Of a DNA stretch of 33,711 bases, positions 25,000 to 33,711 are shown piece by piece. The translations under genes were made by a program, and so were the position numbers. How positions within the stretch are numbered: position 1 is the stretch's first letter; each line of letters starts with the position of its first letter. Below the pieces are notes generated by a model, which saw only the letters and a list, made by a program, of their open reading frames with translations, was not told where the DNA came from and made no database searches. The stretch comes from Kordiimonas aestuarii (GTDB lineage Bacteria > Pseudomonadota > Alphaproteobacteria > Sphingomonadales > Kordiimonadaceae), in the NCBI RefSeq assembly GCF_025574465.1, contig NZ_JAOBPP010000005.1, positions 1 through 33,711 of the forward strand, read 5' to 3'.

Positions 25000-27900
25000 A
25001 TGCTGCTCGACCAGACCAAATGTCCGAATACCCCAACCCTGGGCTATTCCGATCTACGTACGCGACTTCTCGCAGGCACCTCCCTTACCGGTAGGTGCCT
25101 CGCAGCTGTCTTGATGGCTACTATCCCCGCAACCAACGTCATGGCAGGCGGGCCCGTGCTGGATGGTGTCGTTGCCGGCGACGTGAGCATCACTCGCCCA
25201 AACGATTTCGATACCAATATTGACCAGCGAACAGATAAGGCCATCATCAACTGGACCGATTTCTCAATAGGGGAAGCCGATACCGTCACATTCAACCAGC
25301 CAAGTGCCAACTCGCTCGTGCTGAACCGGGTGACCGGCGATTATAGTTCGGATATCCTTGGTCGCATGACCGCCAACGGGAATGTGTTCCTTATCAACCC
25401 GAACGGCATCCTGTTCGGCGCAAGCGCCAGGATTGATGTGGGCGGGCTTGTTGCAACCACATCGGATATCAGCGACGCCGATTTCCTTGCGGGTCGTCAC
25501 GACTTCAAGGCCATAAGTGGCAATGGCCAGATCATCAATGACGGCACTATCACTGCCCGCGAGAGCGGACTCGTCGCGCTCGTCGCCCCGCGCGTTGAAA
25601 ACAACGGTATCCTCACCGCGCATTTCGGCCGCGTTGAACTCACTTCAGGCAGTCGTTTCACGGTCGACCTCTATGGCGACCGGCTGATTCAACTCGCCGC
25701 TGACGACACCACAAGCGCCCTGCTCGCAAATGCTGGCGCCATTCTGTCCGATGGTGGAACGGTAGTCATGCAGGCCAGCACCGCAAAAGGTCTGGTTGAT
25801 TCCGTGGTTAATATGTCGGGCGTGGTCGAAGCCCGTTCGGTTGCGGAACGTGGCGGAAAGATCATCCTTTCGGGCGCGAATATTGATGTGACCGGGATGG
25901 CAGATACGTCACAGGCAGACGAAAGTGGCGATGGCGGCGATATCGTCATGATCGCGAGTGGACGCCTCACCTTTAACGGCACAGCAGATGCTTCGGCCGG
26001 GCTTTATGGCGGCAATGGCGGTTTCGTTGAGACATCGGGCAAGAATCTCAATGTCGGAACAGATGCGCACGTGGATACAAGAGCACAGGCCGGCAGCTAC
26101 GGCACCTGGTCACTCGACCCCGAAACACTGACAGTGGTTGAAACAGCAACCGGCGACAATGAAGTTGAGGTTGGTACCATCACCAGCCAGCTTGCAACCA
26201 CAAATATGGAACTGGCAGCAAGCGAAAGCATCTCCATCAATGCCGAGATCAATACCAGTTCACAAAGCGCGTCCACGACGCTCAGCCTGGTTGATGAAAA
26301 TGCGGATGGCGTCCTGACCGTCAATCTCAATGCTGGTATCACACTCGGCTCGAACCAGACACTGACAGGCAACGCGAATGTCGTGAATGTCTATGACGCA
26401 GGCCAAGTACAGGATGCGGTTCACGTGATTGCAAGCGGCGCGTCCTTATCGAACCAGAATATCATCAACGTCTATCCGGGCTCCTATACGGAAGGGAATG
26501 CAGGCGTCACTCAGGCAGGCGCCACGGGCGGTGGCCAGAATTTCGGCCTTCACGTCTACAAGGACAATATTCTCATTCAGGGGGTAACAGACAGTGGTAG
26601 CGCCATTTCTGACCCGAATGCGACGCAAGCCACGATCACGGCCCAGTACCAGGCAGGATTCGGGGCGCAACATTTTATCTTCGGAGACGGGGTTGCCTTG
26701 CAGGGACTGACGTTCCGTCCGGTCTCGGGCGGCAATAACAAGACCCTGGAAGTCGTCGGCAATAATTTTGCGTTGCGCAACTCTGTTGTCAACAATGCCG
26801 GCAACGGCACAGGTGTAGCGCTCTATTTTTCCGAATTTGGCTCGGTCGAAGGGCATGCGAAAGATACCGAGAACTTCGTGGTTGAAAACAATCGCTTTAT
26901 CGGCGGCGGCGGCAGCTATTACCTGCTAACCCTCGCAAGTGGTGCTGGCAACGGCAGCGATGCGGGCAACCGTATCATTGCCAACAACGAGTTTAGCGGC
27001 GGCGGCAATGCCGGTGAAAGCGGCATTCGTTTCAATGGCATTGTGGACGGCGTTGCGTGGCTCCTCAAGGATGTAGGCAGCGCCACTATCACTGGCAACA
27101 GCTTCAGCGGCCTTGAGGACCCTGTCAGTGCACGAGGCGACGGGCTGCCTGATTTCGGCTGGAACACGATATTCAACGCCAACAGCTTCACGGACGGCGC
27201 CATCCTCACCTACGCAGGGGATACCGACGAAGCACGCTCGGCCAGCATAGAATATTCTGGCCAGACCACCTCCTACTATTCGATCACGACCGACCTTGAT
27301 AGCGCGGTAAGCACCGCACACGCCGGCGATCGTGTTGCCATGCAGGACGGCACCTACAGCCTTGATGACCAACTATTGATTGATACCAACAGCATCTCGC
27401 TTGTTGGCGACAGCCAAGCCGGCACGGTGATCGACGCCAGCGGGGTCTCCGCGTCCACTGGCGCCGGCATCCTCGTGCATTCGGACGGTGTGAGTTTTGA
27501 AAACCTGAGCGTTCAAGGACCAAGCGGCAACACATATGGCCTCAAATTACGCCCACTTGTCGATGACCCTGACCTTAGCTTTACTCTTACGAATGTGACT
27601 GTTTCGGGTTCTGGCCGTACCGAGATTGACCTGCTTGGCGTTACAGGCGCGAGCCTCACCAATGTATCGGCACACGGCAGTGACACCGGCGGCGTCGGTA
27701 TCGCCATCACGGATTCGCACGATATCAGCCTCACCAATATCACCACGAGCGGCAACCAGTGGGGTGGTATTGGTATTTATTCTGCTGGCCGATATGCTGA
27801 TGGTGGCACAAGTGGTATCAGCCTCACCGGCGTGAACAGCCTGTCGGAAGCCAACGCAATTTATGCAGAGAATGACCAAGGCTCCGACGACAGCTATTAC

Positions 27901-30900
27901 ACAATCACGGATCTCGATCTTGAGGGGTATGAATACATCGTCCAGAACGCAACCTCGCGCAGCGACGGTGCCGAATATACGTATTTCCAATCGAGTGCAG
28001 ACAAAGCTGTTGCCTTTGCGCTGGCGCTTGCGACGCCGGAGGATTCTGTCGTGCGGCACAATGATGCCGGCAGTATCTATATCGATACGGACGGCGACCT
28101 GAATGTGGACGCGAGCGGCGATCTCTATGTCGGTTCAGACGACAGCATATCCATGTCGGTGCAGACAGCGCTGGATGCGGCCGCCGACGGCGACACCATT
28201 TATGTGGCGCCCGGCACATATGAGGAACTCACAAGTTACAACGGTACGAGCCTCGGCCTTGTCATCAACAAACCCGTATCCCTTCAGGGCGTTGATAGCA
28301 ACTGGGCTGATATCAGCGCTTGGTCGGATGCGCAGGCGACAGTCGTCTCCGGCGCTGAATCAAATTGGGGAACCAATTTCTTTGTCTCCGGCACGGGCGT
28401 CAGCATTAATGGACTTGGCTTTGCCGCCGCAGCTGGTTCTTATGATGCGGAATCCGACACAAACTCAGTCAATAAGGCATTTGAAATCACCGCCGACGGC
28501 TTCAGCTTCACCAATTCGGTCGTTGCTGCAGCAAGCGGGTATAATTTCGACGGCAAGACAAGCGCCAGTCTGTATTTCGGCGACGGCGACATCGATGATA
28601 TGGCCAGTTTCACTGTCGCAGGCAACCGTCTTCATGGTGGCATCACAATCACCAATGGGGCTGGTGACAGTGGCGATGTGAATTTCACCATCACGAACAA
28701 CACCGTGAGTGGTAGCCACTTCCTGCGTATACGCGGCATCGTTGACGGCGTCGCGTGGTTGAATGCAGCGGCACACATGCCGACGACCTTGACCGGCAAC
28801 GACGTCTCCGGCGTGAGCGATTATATCATCCAGTATTGGGGCACCAATGCCGGCGACGCGCCAGACGCCAACTTCATCTCTGAGTTCATGGCGAATAACG
28901 CTGTTGGAACATCGGTCTACGCCATCACATCAGACGCTAGCTTGCGCTATAGCAATTACACCGAATATGGCGGCACCAGTGAAGCTTTTTTCCTTGAAAA
29001 ATCGTCCATCCAGAATGTGGTAGATATCGCTGAAGCAGGTGACACCGTCACGATCGCTGCAGGCGATTACGCAGGTAACGTAACCCTGAATGAAGGTATT
29101 AGCCTTGCCGGCGCACAAGTTGGTGTCGATGCCCGCGGACGTAGTGGTGCCGAAAGTGTGCTGACGGGCGCAATCGCAATCAATGGCGGCGCGGACGGTA
29201 CAGTGATCGACGGTCTCACCATCGCAGATGGGGCAAACGTTCAGGGCTCCAAGGCCGGTATTTACCTAGCGTCCGGGTCCACCGACGTTACCATCCAAAA
29301 CACTGCCTTCACACGCTCCGGCGACGTGGACGGTGACGGCTATCGCGGCATCCTCACTGTGGCGAACGGTGGGCACACCGGCCTCCTCATCACGCAGAAC
29401 AACTTCACCGGCTGGCACACCGGCGTCTATCTGAACCCAGGTGCGACAGATGCAGTCGTGAGCGATAATACCTTCGGCAGCAATTTTGTCGGCATGTCCA
29501 TTGACGGGCCGGACGGCACGACGGTGAGCGGCAATAATTTTACCGGCAACCTGTTTGAAGCGCTGGGCATTGGCGCCGGTGCAGCCACACCATCCATCAG
29601 CCTCGACAATAACAGCTTTGCAGCCAATGAGATGCACCTGGGGCTCTATACCAACATGGAAGTTGGCCTGAGCGCCAACAGCTTTGGCGGCGTGCAAGCA
29701 TCAGCCATGAGTACGAGCGAACTTCTTGAGGTCGCCGCTTCTTTAGGTGACGGTATCGATAGCGGTTATTCCGGTCGTGCTGTGCTGCGTGACGGTTATA
29801 TATTTGTCAATGATCACAACACTATCAATTCCGGCTTGGGATTGGCATCTGACGGAGACACCGTCCTTGTCGAGGCTGGTGAATACCGTGAAAATGTCGT
29901 CATCAATACGGCAGGCATCATCCTTTCCGGCACGGAAGGCGTTTCTCTACTTGTTGACGAAGGTAAAACCGGCATCAACATCAAGGCTAACGACGTAACG
30001 GTGACCGGCTTTACCATCACCGGCCCCTTCAGTGACGTGTTTCCGAATATCGATTGGGATACAGTCTCAAGCACATTCGGCATTGTTGCACAACTCGGCA
30101 CTACCGGCGTCACAGTCAGCAACAACACAATCAGCAATGTGCGCACAGGAATCGCGTTCCACGGCAGCAACTCAGGGACCATCAGCGGTAACACAATCGA
30201 CAATACCAAGGGTTCGATTCTTCTTCGCACCGACGACCTGACCATTACCGGAAATGCCGTTGGCGCGCACGGCAACGAGTGGGATATTGTCTTCCTCAAT
30301 AATGTGTCCGACGGTGCCTACACCATATCACCGGTTGACGACGAAGCGGCGTACGGCGCTGATATCATGGCACTCTCAGCCGATAATGGCGACATGCATG
30401 TGCTTGACCGGCGATATGGTTCAAACGGGTTCCTTGGCATCGCAGAAGGTGTTGGCAACCGCTCGCATGTCTATGCCTCCGCTGAGTCTACCTATACCGC
30501 CGACGATGATTTCGATCTCGGGAATGGGCTCGGCAATGCACGGCAACCACTTGCTTCGATCACGGATGCTTCGAACGCGGCAGTTCTTGGTGGTGTGATT
30601 GACGTGGCTGACGGCACTTATGTAGAAGACGCGGTCATCCGTGGTAGCCAGCACATCACTTTTGGTGATGTTGCCGTTACCAGTCTCACCGCGGCGGATG
30701 GCGCATCCCCATATATTACCGGCGTTCTGACGCTCGACAGCCTGACGTTTGCAGACGGGATAACCCTTGAGAGCGACTTCAGCGCAACAGCGATCGGCAA
30801 TATTACCATTGGTGATATCGAGGGTGCTTATGCGCTCACCCTGGAGGGCGCGGCCATTACCATGGGCACAACCGGCGCTGTAGCAGCACCAACAAGCATC

Positions 30901-32694
30901 TCGATTATCGGTGATACGATTACACTCGCAAACGTGACAACAAGCGGCGCCCAGAGTTATGAGGGGAATGTCATCCTTGCCGGCAGCGACTATACCGCTA
31001 GCGGCTGGTCCGTTAGCGGCACCGCCACACTTGAAACCGATGTGACTATAGACACCAGCGAAGTCGACGGAGACATCAGCTTCGGCGGCGCAATCGATGG
31101 TACCACGGACAGTGAGGAGGACCTGACACTTGATGCTGGCGCTGGTGCGATCACCCATGTAAATGCCGGGCAGAATGTACGGCTTGGCGACGTGACTGTT
31201 ACCTCAGGCAACTATGACTCGTCAGCTGGCACGACCAATCTCGTAAACCTGTCGGTCACCGGAAACGATATCAGTGTGGGCGAGCATACGGTCAACGCGA
31301 CCGGCCATGTCCTGCTGGCTGGCGATAACGTTGTGGGTTCCATCAATGCGCGCGATGTAAGCGTAACCGCAGGCCAGACCGCGGCCCTGAATGTTGCTGC
31401 GACCAACACCGTTTCCTTGACTGCAAAGCGCGTATCGACGTCGACGATTGCAGCAGACAGCGTTACTGTCGCTGCTGATGAAGATGTGGAGATAACCGTC
31501 AACGCTAGCACGAGCGGCAGCGGCGGCAGCGTTTCCGTGCAGGGAGCCAATGTGACCGGTAATATCACCGGTAACAGCGTCAACGTCTCCGCATCAGCAA
31601 CCGCCACCCTTAACGTCACCGCCCAGAACCAGGTGACAGTCTCCGCCAATGACGTTGCCTCCTCGTCGCTTTCGGGCTCGAACGTGAACGTGGCCGCAAC
31701 CCGCAATGTAAGCGCTACTGTGAACGCGAGCAGCACAGCCAACGTTCGAGGGAGTAACGTCAACGGTAGCGTAACTGCGCCCACCACTGAAATTGATGCG
31801 GACGAAGAGGCTGACGTGGATGTGACGGCTACTTCTCTTACGATCTCAGCCGGCACTGGAGCGACGGTAACAGGGACCGTACAGACGGTCACTGTGCCAT
31901 CTGGCAGTACCAGTGTGAGTGTAAACGGTTCGGTAGTCGAACCTGAGCCAGAGCCAGAACCCGAGCCTGAGCCTGAGCCAGAGCCGGAACCCGAGCCAGA
32001 GCCGGAACCTGAGCCAGAACCCGAGCCAGAGCCGGAACCTGAGCCAGAACCCGAGCCTGAGCCTGAGCCGGAACCTGAGCCAGAACCCGAGCCCGAGCCA
32101 GAGCCCGAGCCTGAGCCGGAACCCGAGCCTGAGCCTGAGCCCGAGCCGGAACCCGAGCCTGAGCCCGAGCCTGAGCCAGAACCCGAGCCTGAGCCGGAGC
32201 CCGAGCCAGAGCCCGAGCCAGAGCCCGAGCCTGAGCCGGAACCCGAGCCTGAGCCTGAGCCCGAGCCGGAACCCGAGCCTGAGCCCGAGCCTGAGCCCGA
32301 GCCTGAGCCGGAACCCGAGCCGGAACCCGAGCCTGAGCCGGAACCCGAGCCCGAGCCCGAGCCGGAACCCGAGCCGGAACCTGAGCCCGAGCCTGAGCCA
32401 GGACCTGAGGAACTCGACAACTCAGTTACCGCACCAGAAAATAGTATTTCCGGTGATCAGAAAGTGATTGTCAGTTCCGGCACACCGGGTGACCGCGCTT
32501 TTGGCAACAGCGCCGGTGACATCTTTGAGATGGAATTTTCGCTAGGCATCGCACCAGATGAAATGTCTCCAGCCGGAAGCGGCGACGAAGCCGACGAAGA
32601 GGAAGAAAACGAACTTCTGAAATTCCTTCGCGGAACGTGGGCCAACCTTACCGGTCGCACGAAGAGGCCCACGACCGGGGAATCGGGGAACTAA
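25000..32694 (+). CDS. Very large TpsA exoprotein with TPS domain, beta-helix modules and Glu-Pro tract
   Basis: This 2564-residue surface or secreted protein is the partner of TpsB. GAGGAGG lies eight bases before the ATG. A long signal peptide ends at about residue 49 (NVMA). The TPS/haemagglutinin domain (about 52-330) has [19 protein letters not shown] and [10 protein letters not shown] (131-140). Six right-handed beta-helix-like modules follow, each opened by a segment like [17 protein letters not shown], starting near nt 26407, 27298, 28159, 29009, 29821 and 30578. A Ser/Thr/Asn/Val-rich region comes next (about 2085-2313), then 77 Glu-Pro dipeptides (2314-2467) and an acidic 97-residue tail. 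No toxin domain or immunity gene is seen, so adhesin or matrix protein is likelier than contact-dependent inhibition. Confidence 0.9.
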   Translation: MLLDQTKCPNTPTLGYSDLRTRLLAGTSLTGRCLAAVLMATIPATNVMAGGPVLDGVVAGDVSITRPNDFDTNIDQRTDKAIINWTDFSIGEADTVTFNQPSANSLVLNRVTGDYSSDILGRMTANGNVFLINPNGILFGASARIDVGGLVATTSDISDADFLAGRHDFKAISGNGQIINDGTITARESGLVALVAPRVENNGILTAHFGRVELTSGSRFTVDLYGDRLIQLAADDTTSALLANAGAILSDGGTVVMQASTAKGLVDSVVNMSGVVEARSVAERGGKIILSGANIDVTGMADTSQADESGDGGDIVMIASGRLTFNGTADASAGLYGGNGGFVETSGKNLNVGTDAHVDTRAQAGSYGTWSLDPETLTVVETATGDNEVEVGTITSQLATTNMELAASESISINAEINTSSQSASTTLSLVDENADGVLTVNLNAGITLGSNQTLTGNANVVNVYDAGQVQDAVHVIASGASLSNQNIINVYPGSYTEGNAGVTQAGATGGGQNFGLHVYKDNILIQGVTDSGSAISDPNATQATITAQYQAGFGAQHFIFGDGVALQGLTFRPVSGGNNKTLEVVGNNFALRNSVVNNAGNGTGVALYFSEFGSVEGHAKDTENFVVENNRFIGGGGSYYLLTLASGAGNGSDAGNRIIANNEFSGGGNAGESGIRFNGIVDGVAWLLKDVGSATITGNSFSGLEDPVSARGDGLPDFGWNTIFNANSFTDGAILTYAGDTDEARSASIEYSGQTTSYYSITTDLDSAVSTAHAGDRVAMQDGTYSLDDQLLIDTNSISLVGDSQAGTVIDASGVSASTGAGILVHSDGVSFENLSVQGPSGNTYGLKLRPLVDDPDLSFTLTNVTVSGSGRTEIDLLGVTGASLTNVSAHGSDTGGVGIAITDSHDISLTNITTSGNQWGGIGIYSAGRYADGGTSGISLTGVNSLSEANAIYAENDQGSDDSYYTITDLDLEGYEYIVQNATSRSDGAEYTYFQSSADKAVAFALALATPEDSVVRHNDAGSIYIDTDGDLNVDASGDLYVGSDDSISMSVQTALDAAADGDTIYVAPGTYEELTSYNGTSLGLVINKPVSLQGVDSNWADISAWSDAQATVVSGAESNWGTNFFVSGTGVSINGLGFAAAAGSYDAESDTNSVNKAFEITADGFSFTNSVVAAASGYNFDGKTSASLYFGDGDIDDMASFTVAGNRLHGGITITNGAGDSGDVNFTITNNTVSGSHFLRIRGIVDGVAWLNAAAHMPTTLTGNDVSGVSDYIIQYWGTNAGDAPDANFISEFMANNAVGTSVYAITSDASLRYSNYTEYGGTSEAFFLEKSSIQNVVDIAEAGDTVTIAAGDYAGNVTLNEGISLAGAQVGVDARGRSGAESVLTGAIAINGGADGTVIDGLTIADGANVQGSKAGIYLASGSTDVTIQNTAFTRSGDVDGDGYRGILTVANGGHTGLLITQNNFTGWHTGVYLNPGATDAVVSDNTFGSNFVGMSIDGPDGTTVSGNNFTGNLFEALGIGAGAATPSISLDNNSFAANEMHLGLYTNMEVGLSANSFGGVQASAMSTSELLEVAASLGDGIDSGYSGRAVLRDGYIFVNDHNTINSGLGLASDGDTVLVEAGEYRENVVINTAGIILSGTEGVSLLVDEGKTGINIKANDVTVTGFTITGPFSDVFPNIDWDTVSSTFGIVAQLGTTGVTVSNNTISNVRTGIAFHGSNSGTISGNTIDNTKGSILLRTDDLTITGNAVGAHGNEWDIVFLNNVSDGAYTISPVDDEAAYGADIMALSADNGDMHVLDRRYGSNGFLGIAEGVGNRSHVYASAESTYTADDDFDLGNGLGNARQPLASITDASNAAVLGGVIDVADGTYVEDAVIRGSQHITFGDVAVTSLTAADGASPYITGVLTLDSLTFADGITLESDFSATAIGNITIGDIEGAYALTLEGAAITMGTTGAVAAPTSISIIGDTITLANVTTSGAQSYEGNVILAGSDYTASGWSVSGTATLETDVTIDTSEVDGDISFGGAIDGTTDSEEDLTLDAGAGAITHVNAGQNVRLGDVTVTSGNYDSSAGTTNLVNLSVTGNDISVGEHTVNATGHVLLAGDNVVGSINARDVSVTAGQTAALNVAATNTVSLTAKRVSTSTIAADSVTVAADEDVEITVNASTSGSGGSVSVQGANVTGNITGNSVNVSASATATLNVTAQNQVTVSANDVASSSLSGSNVNVAATRNVSATVNASSTANVRGSNVNGSVTAPTTEIDADEEADVDVTATSLTISAGTGATVTGTVQTVTVPSGSTSVSVNGSVVEPEPEPEPEPEPEPEPEPEPEPEPEPEPEPEPEPEPEPEPEPEPEPEPEPEPEPEPEPEPEPEPEPEPEPEPEPEPEPEPEPEPEPEPEPEPEPEPEPEPEPEPEPEPEPEPEPEPEPEPEPEPEPEPEPEPEPEPEPEPEPEPEPEPEPEPEPGPEELDNSVTAPENSISGDQKVIVSSGTPGDRAFGNSAGDIFEMEFSLGIAPDEMSPAGSGDEADEEEENELLKFLRGTWANLTGRTKRPTTGESGN
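31939..32400 (+). repeat. Hexanucleotide (Glu-Pro) tract, 77 uninterrupted dipeptides
   Basis: All 462 bases are GAR-CCN hexamers in frame with tpsA. Third positions vary, yet longer units recur. Bases 32089-32177 are repeated exactly at 32209-32297 (89 bp, offset 120), and a 30-bp unit is repeated at 31991-32020 and 32021-32050. The tract has thus grown by block duplication of 30-120 bp as well as by hexamer slippage. The opposite strand is open and would encode Ser-Gly repeats, a shadow. Confidence 0.98.
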
Positions 32695-32701
32695 AACTAT
32701 C

Positions 32702-32726
32702 AAGGCCCGGCATATACCGGGCCTTT
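32702..32726 (+). terminator. Rho-independent terminator of the tpsBA operon
   Basis: AAGGCCCGG (32702-32710), a 6-nt loop CATATA and CCGGGCCTT (32717-32725) form a perfect 9-bp stem ending in TTT, starting eight bases after the tpsA stop codon. The T-run is short. Confidence 0.85.
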
Positions 32727-32863
32727 CCACTTGTACCACCGGACGCAAACACCAAGGCTTTCAGGACCACGCCTCAGGCCTTAATACGCATAATCAGGCA
32801 CCTTCGCTGTTATTGAGAGCGGGATCCTAACCATAACACAAGCCGATATACTGTATGGCTTTG

Positions 32864-33292
32864 CTAGGTCGTAGACTCATAATTTTTCAACCAGATACAG
32901 ACTGAAGCCAGTTTTACAGCGGCGAGGAAATTCTCCGGGTTTTTGTCATAGCGCGTTGCAATGCCCCGATAGTGCTTGAGCTTATTGAAGAAACGCTCGA
33001 CGAGATTACGGTGTCGGTACAGCCATTTACTGAAGGTAAAGGACTGCTTGCGGTTGGCTTTTGGCGGAATATTGGCCCAAGCTCTGCGCGCTGTGGTGAA
33101 GGCACGAAGCGCGTCGGTATCATAGGCTTTGTCAGCGAGCAAGATCGCTTCCTCCTTGATGTCCTCAATCAGATCAAGGGCCGGTTTGCTGTCGTGGGTC
33201 TGTCCAGCAGTCAGCGAAAGCCTGATCGGCAGACCATCCGCATCGACGAGGGCGTGGATTTTGGTGGTCAGTCCACCCCGGGAACGGCCCAT
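32864..33292 (-). CDS. IS5-family (IS427-type) transposase, second reading frame (OrfB)
   Basis: This 142-codon frame encodes the catalytic C-terminal half of a DDE transposase: GLTTKIHALVDADGLP, the second catalytic Asp in LADKAYD, and the Glu in RNLVERFFNKLKHYR. It ends KNYESTT. It overlaps OrfA by 25 bases in another frame and is expected to be made as an OrfA-OrfB fusion by a -1 shift at the A5G5 tract (33310-33319), since the first Asp (MIDSS) lies in OrfA. The TAG stop is inside a CTAG that looks like the insertion target, just outside the element's left end. Confidence 0.9.
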   Translation of the reverse strand: MGRSRGGLTTKIHALVDADGLPIRLSLTAGQTHDSKPALDLIEDIKEEAILLADKAYDTDALRAFTTARRAWANIPPKANRKQSFTFSKWLYRHRNLVERFFNKLKHYRGIATRYDKNPENFLAAVKLASVCIWLKNYESTT

Positions 33293-33642
33293 GCAGCCAT
33301 CGTCCTGATCCCCCTTTTTGCCGTGGCCCCTTGTTGATGCACACGGACACAGCTGCTGTCGATCATAATGATGTCACCGTCATGGGCTTTGCTCACCGCC
33401 TCGAACAGTCGGTCCCACACCCCGGCCTTGCGCCAGCGGACAAACCGGTTGTAGCAGGTGGTGTAGGGACCATATCTTTCGGGAATGTCTGCCCACGGCG
33501 TTCCCGCCCGAAAGCGCCACAAGATGCCGTTGATCACCCGGCGGTCATCCACCCTAGGCACCCCGCGCGGCTTGTTCGGCAGCAAAGGCTCTATGATCGA
33601 CCATTCATAATCTGTCAGTTCATACCGGCGGCGGCGCATCAA
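33268..33642 (-). CDS. IS5-family (IS427-type) transposase, first reading frame (OrfA)
   Basis: This 124-codon frame starts MMRRRRYELTDYEW with the usual N-terminal DUF4096-like domain (IIEPLLPNKPRG, RRVINGILWRFRAGTPWADI, YGPYTTCYNRFVRW). It contains the first catalytic aspartate in IIMIDSSCVRVHQQG. After GATA the unshifted frame runs into 15 extra codons and stops. At GCAAAAAGGGGGATC a -1 shift restores the family sequence KKGDQDDGCMGRSRGG leading into OrfB. GAGGAGG precedes the ATG. The gene is probably intact and functional. Confidence 0.9.
   Translation of the reverse strand: MMRRRRYELTDYEWSIIEPLLPNKPRGVPRVDDRRVINGILWRFRAGTPWADIPERYGPYTTCYNRFVRWRKAGVWDRLFEAVSKAHDGDIIMIDSSCVRVHQQGATAKRGIRTMAAWAVPGVD
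33310..33320 (-). other. Programmed -1 frameshift signal in the IS transposase
   Basis: On the minus strand the sequence CAAAAAGGGGG lies at the point where OrfA must pass into OrfB. Reading AAA then slipping back one base gives AAG GGG GAT CAG, which restores the conserved transposase sequence. Runs of A followed by G are typical slippery sites in this IS group. Confidence 0.75.
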
Positions 33643-33711
33643 AACCTCCTCAATGATTTGAGAAGCGTTGAATCATATCTTCGCCTGTTTGGGAATCCCT
33701 TTTATGAGTTT

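Larger units (their letters stand above)
32868..33711 (-). mobile_element. IS5-family, IS427-type insertion sequence (right end cut by the window)
   Basis: The element holds two overlapping transposase frames on the minus strand. ACTCATAA at 32875-32882 and its inverse TTATGAGT at 33702-33709 are the visible terminal inverted repeats. The left flank is CTAG (32864-32867), a favoured target of this group. If the ends are symmetrical, the left end is at 32868 and about five bases of the right end lie beyond the window, giving a length near 850 bp. It sits about 140 bp after the tpsA terminator. Confidence 0.85.

Noticed and set aside
31212..32420. A long minus-strand open frame that would encode Ser-Gly repeats
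   Set aside because: It is the antisense reading of the Glu-Pro hexanucleotide tract and of tpsA, without its own start signal.
25000..32694. Contact-dependent inhibition (CdiA) interpretation of the TpsA protein
   Set aside because: No VENN-like junction, no toxin domain at the C-terminus and no small immunity gene follow; a terminator and an IS come next.

Overview
The window looks like a chromosomal segment of an alphaproteobacterium with moderate-to-high GC. The evidence is the EF-Tu sequence type, the tRNA-Tyr/tRNA-Gly/tuf arrangement, the ArsR/ArsI pair and the general codon use. A Kordiimonas-like marine lineage is possible, but that is only an impression and was not tested.

Layout. 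(1) 1-3151: a housekeeping block, with tRNA-Tyr, tRNA-Gly and tuf (EF-Tu) on the minus strand, and divergently rlmB (23S rRNA 2'-O-methyltransferase) translationally coupled to a cupin_5/DUF985 gene. (2) 3205-4042: a two-gene organoarsenical cassette, arsR-arsI, whose regulator carries a perfect 24-bp in-frame tandem duplication. (3) 4255-5154: a sensor-less soluble chemoreceptor with its own terminator. (4) 5280-7658: a minus-strand operon of a previously unlisted 45-aa basic protein, a YtrA-type GntR repressor, an ABC ATPase and an ABC-2 permease. (5) 7659-8683: about 1 kb without a credible gene, holding 23-bp tandem repeats that may be remnants of an insertion-sequence end. (6) 8684-15675: a TetR gene divergent from a serine hydrolase with four C-terminal membrane segments, a MacB/FtsX-type permease without an ATPase, and a second class-C serine hydrolase. 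Two near-palindromic TACA-N-TGTA sites lie between the divergent genes. (7) 16183-22844: two paralogous OmpR-type response regulators flanking two sensor kinases on the opposite strand. (8) 23300-32694: a two-partner secretion pair, a TpsB transporter followed by a 2564-aa TpsA exoprotein, ending at a clear terminator. (9) 32868-end: an IS5/IS427-type insertion sequence cut by the window edge.

How the genes may work together. The most interesting unit is regions 7 and 8. A GACAAAWTTTGACAA-type element occurs upstream of both the HisKA/HAMP kinase gene and tpsB, so one of the two response regulators may control both its own signalling cluster and the secretion system. The TpsA protein has a long signal peptide, a TPS/haemagglutinin N-terminal domain with NPNGI, six regularly spaced right-handed beta-helix-like modules, a Ser/Thr/Asn/Val-rich beta region, an uninterrupted run of 77 Glu-Pro dipeptides and a 97-residue acidic tail. 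In region 6 a TetR repressor probably controls itself and the first hydrolase, and perhaps the whole hydrolase-permease-hydrolase series, whose substrate is unknown.

All calls come from reading the sequence. No database search was possible, so family assignments rest on recognised motifs.
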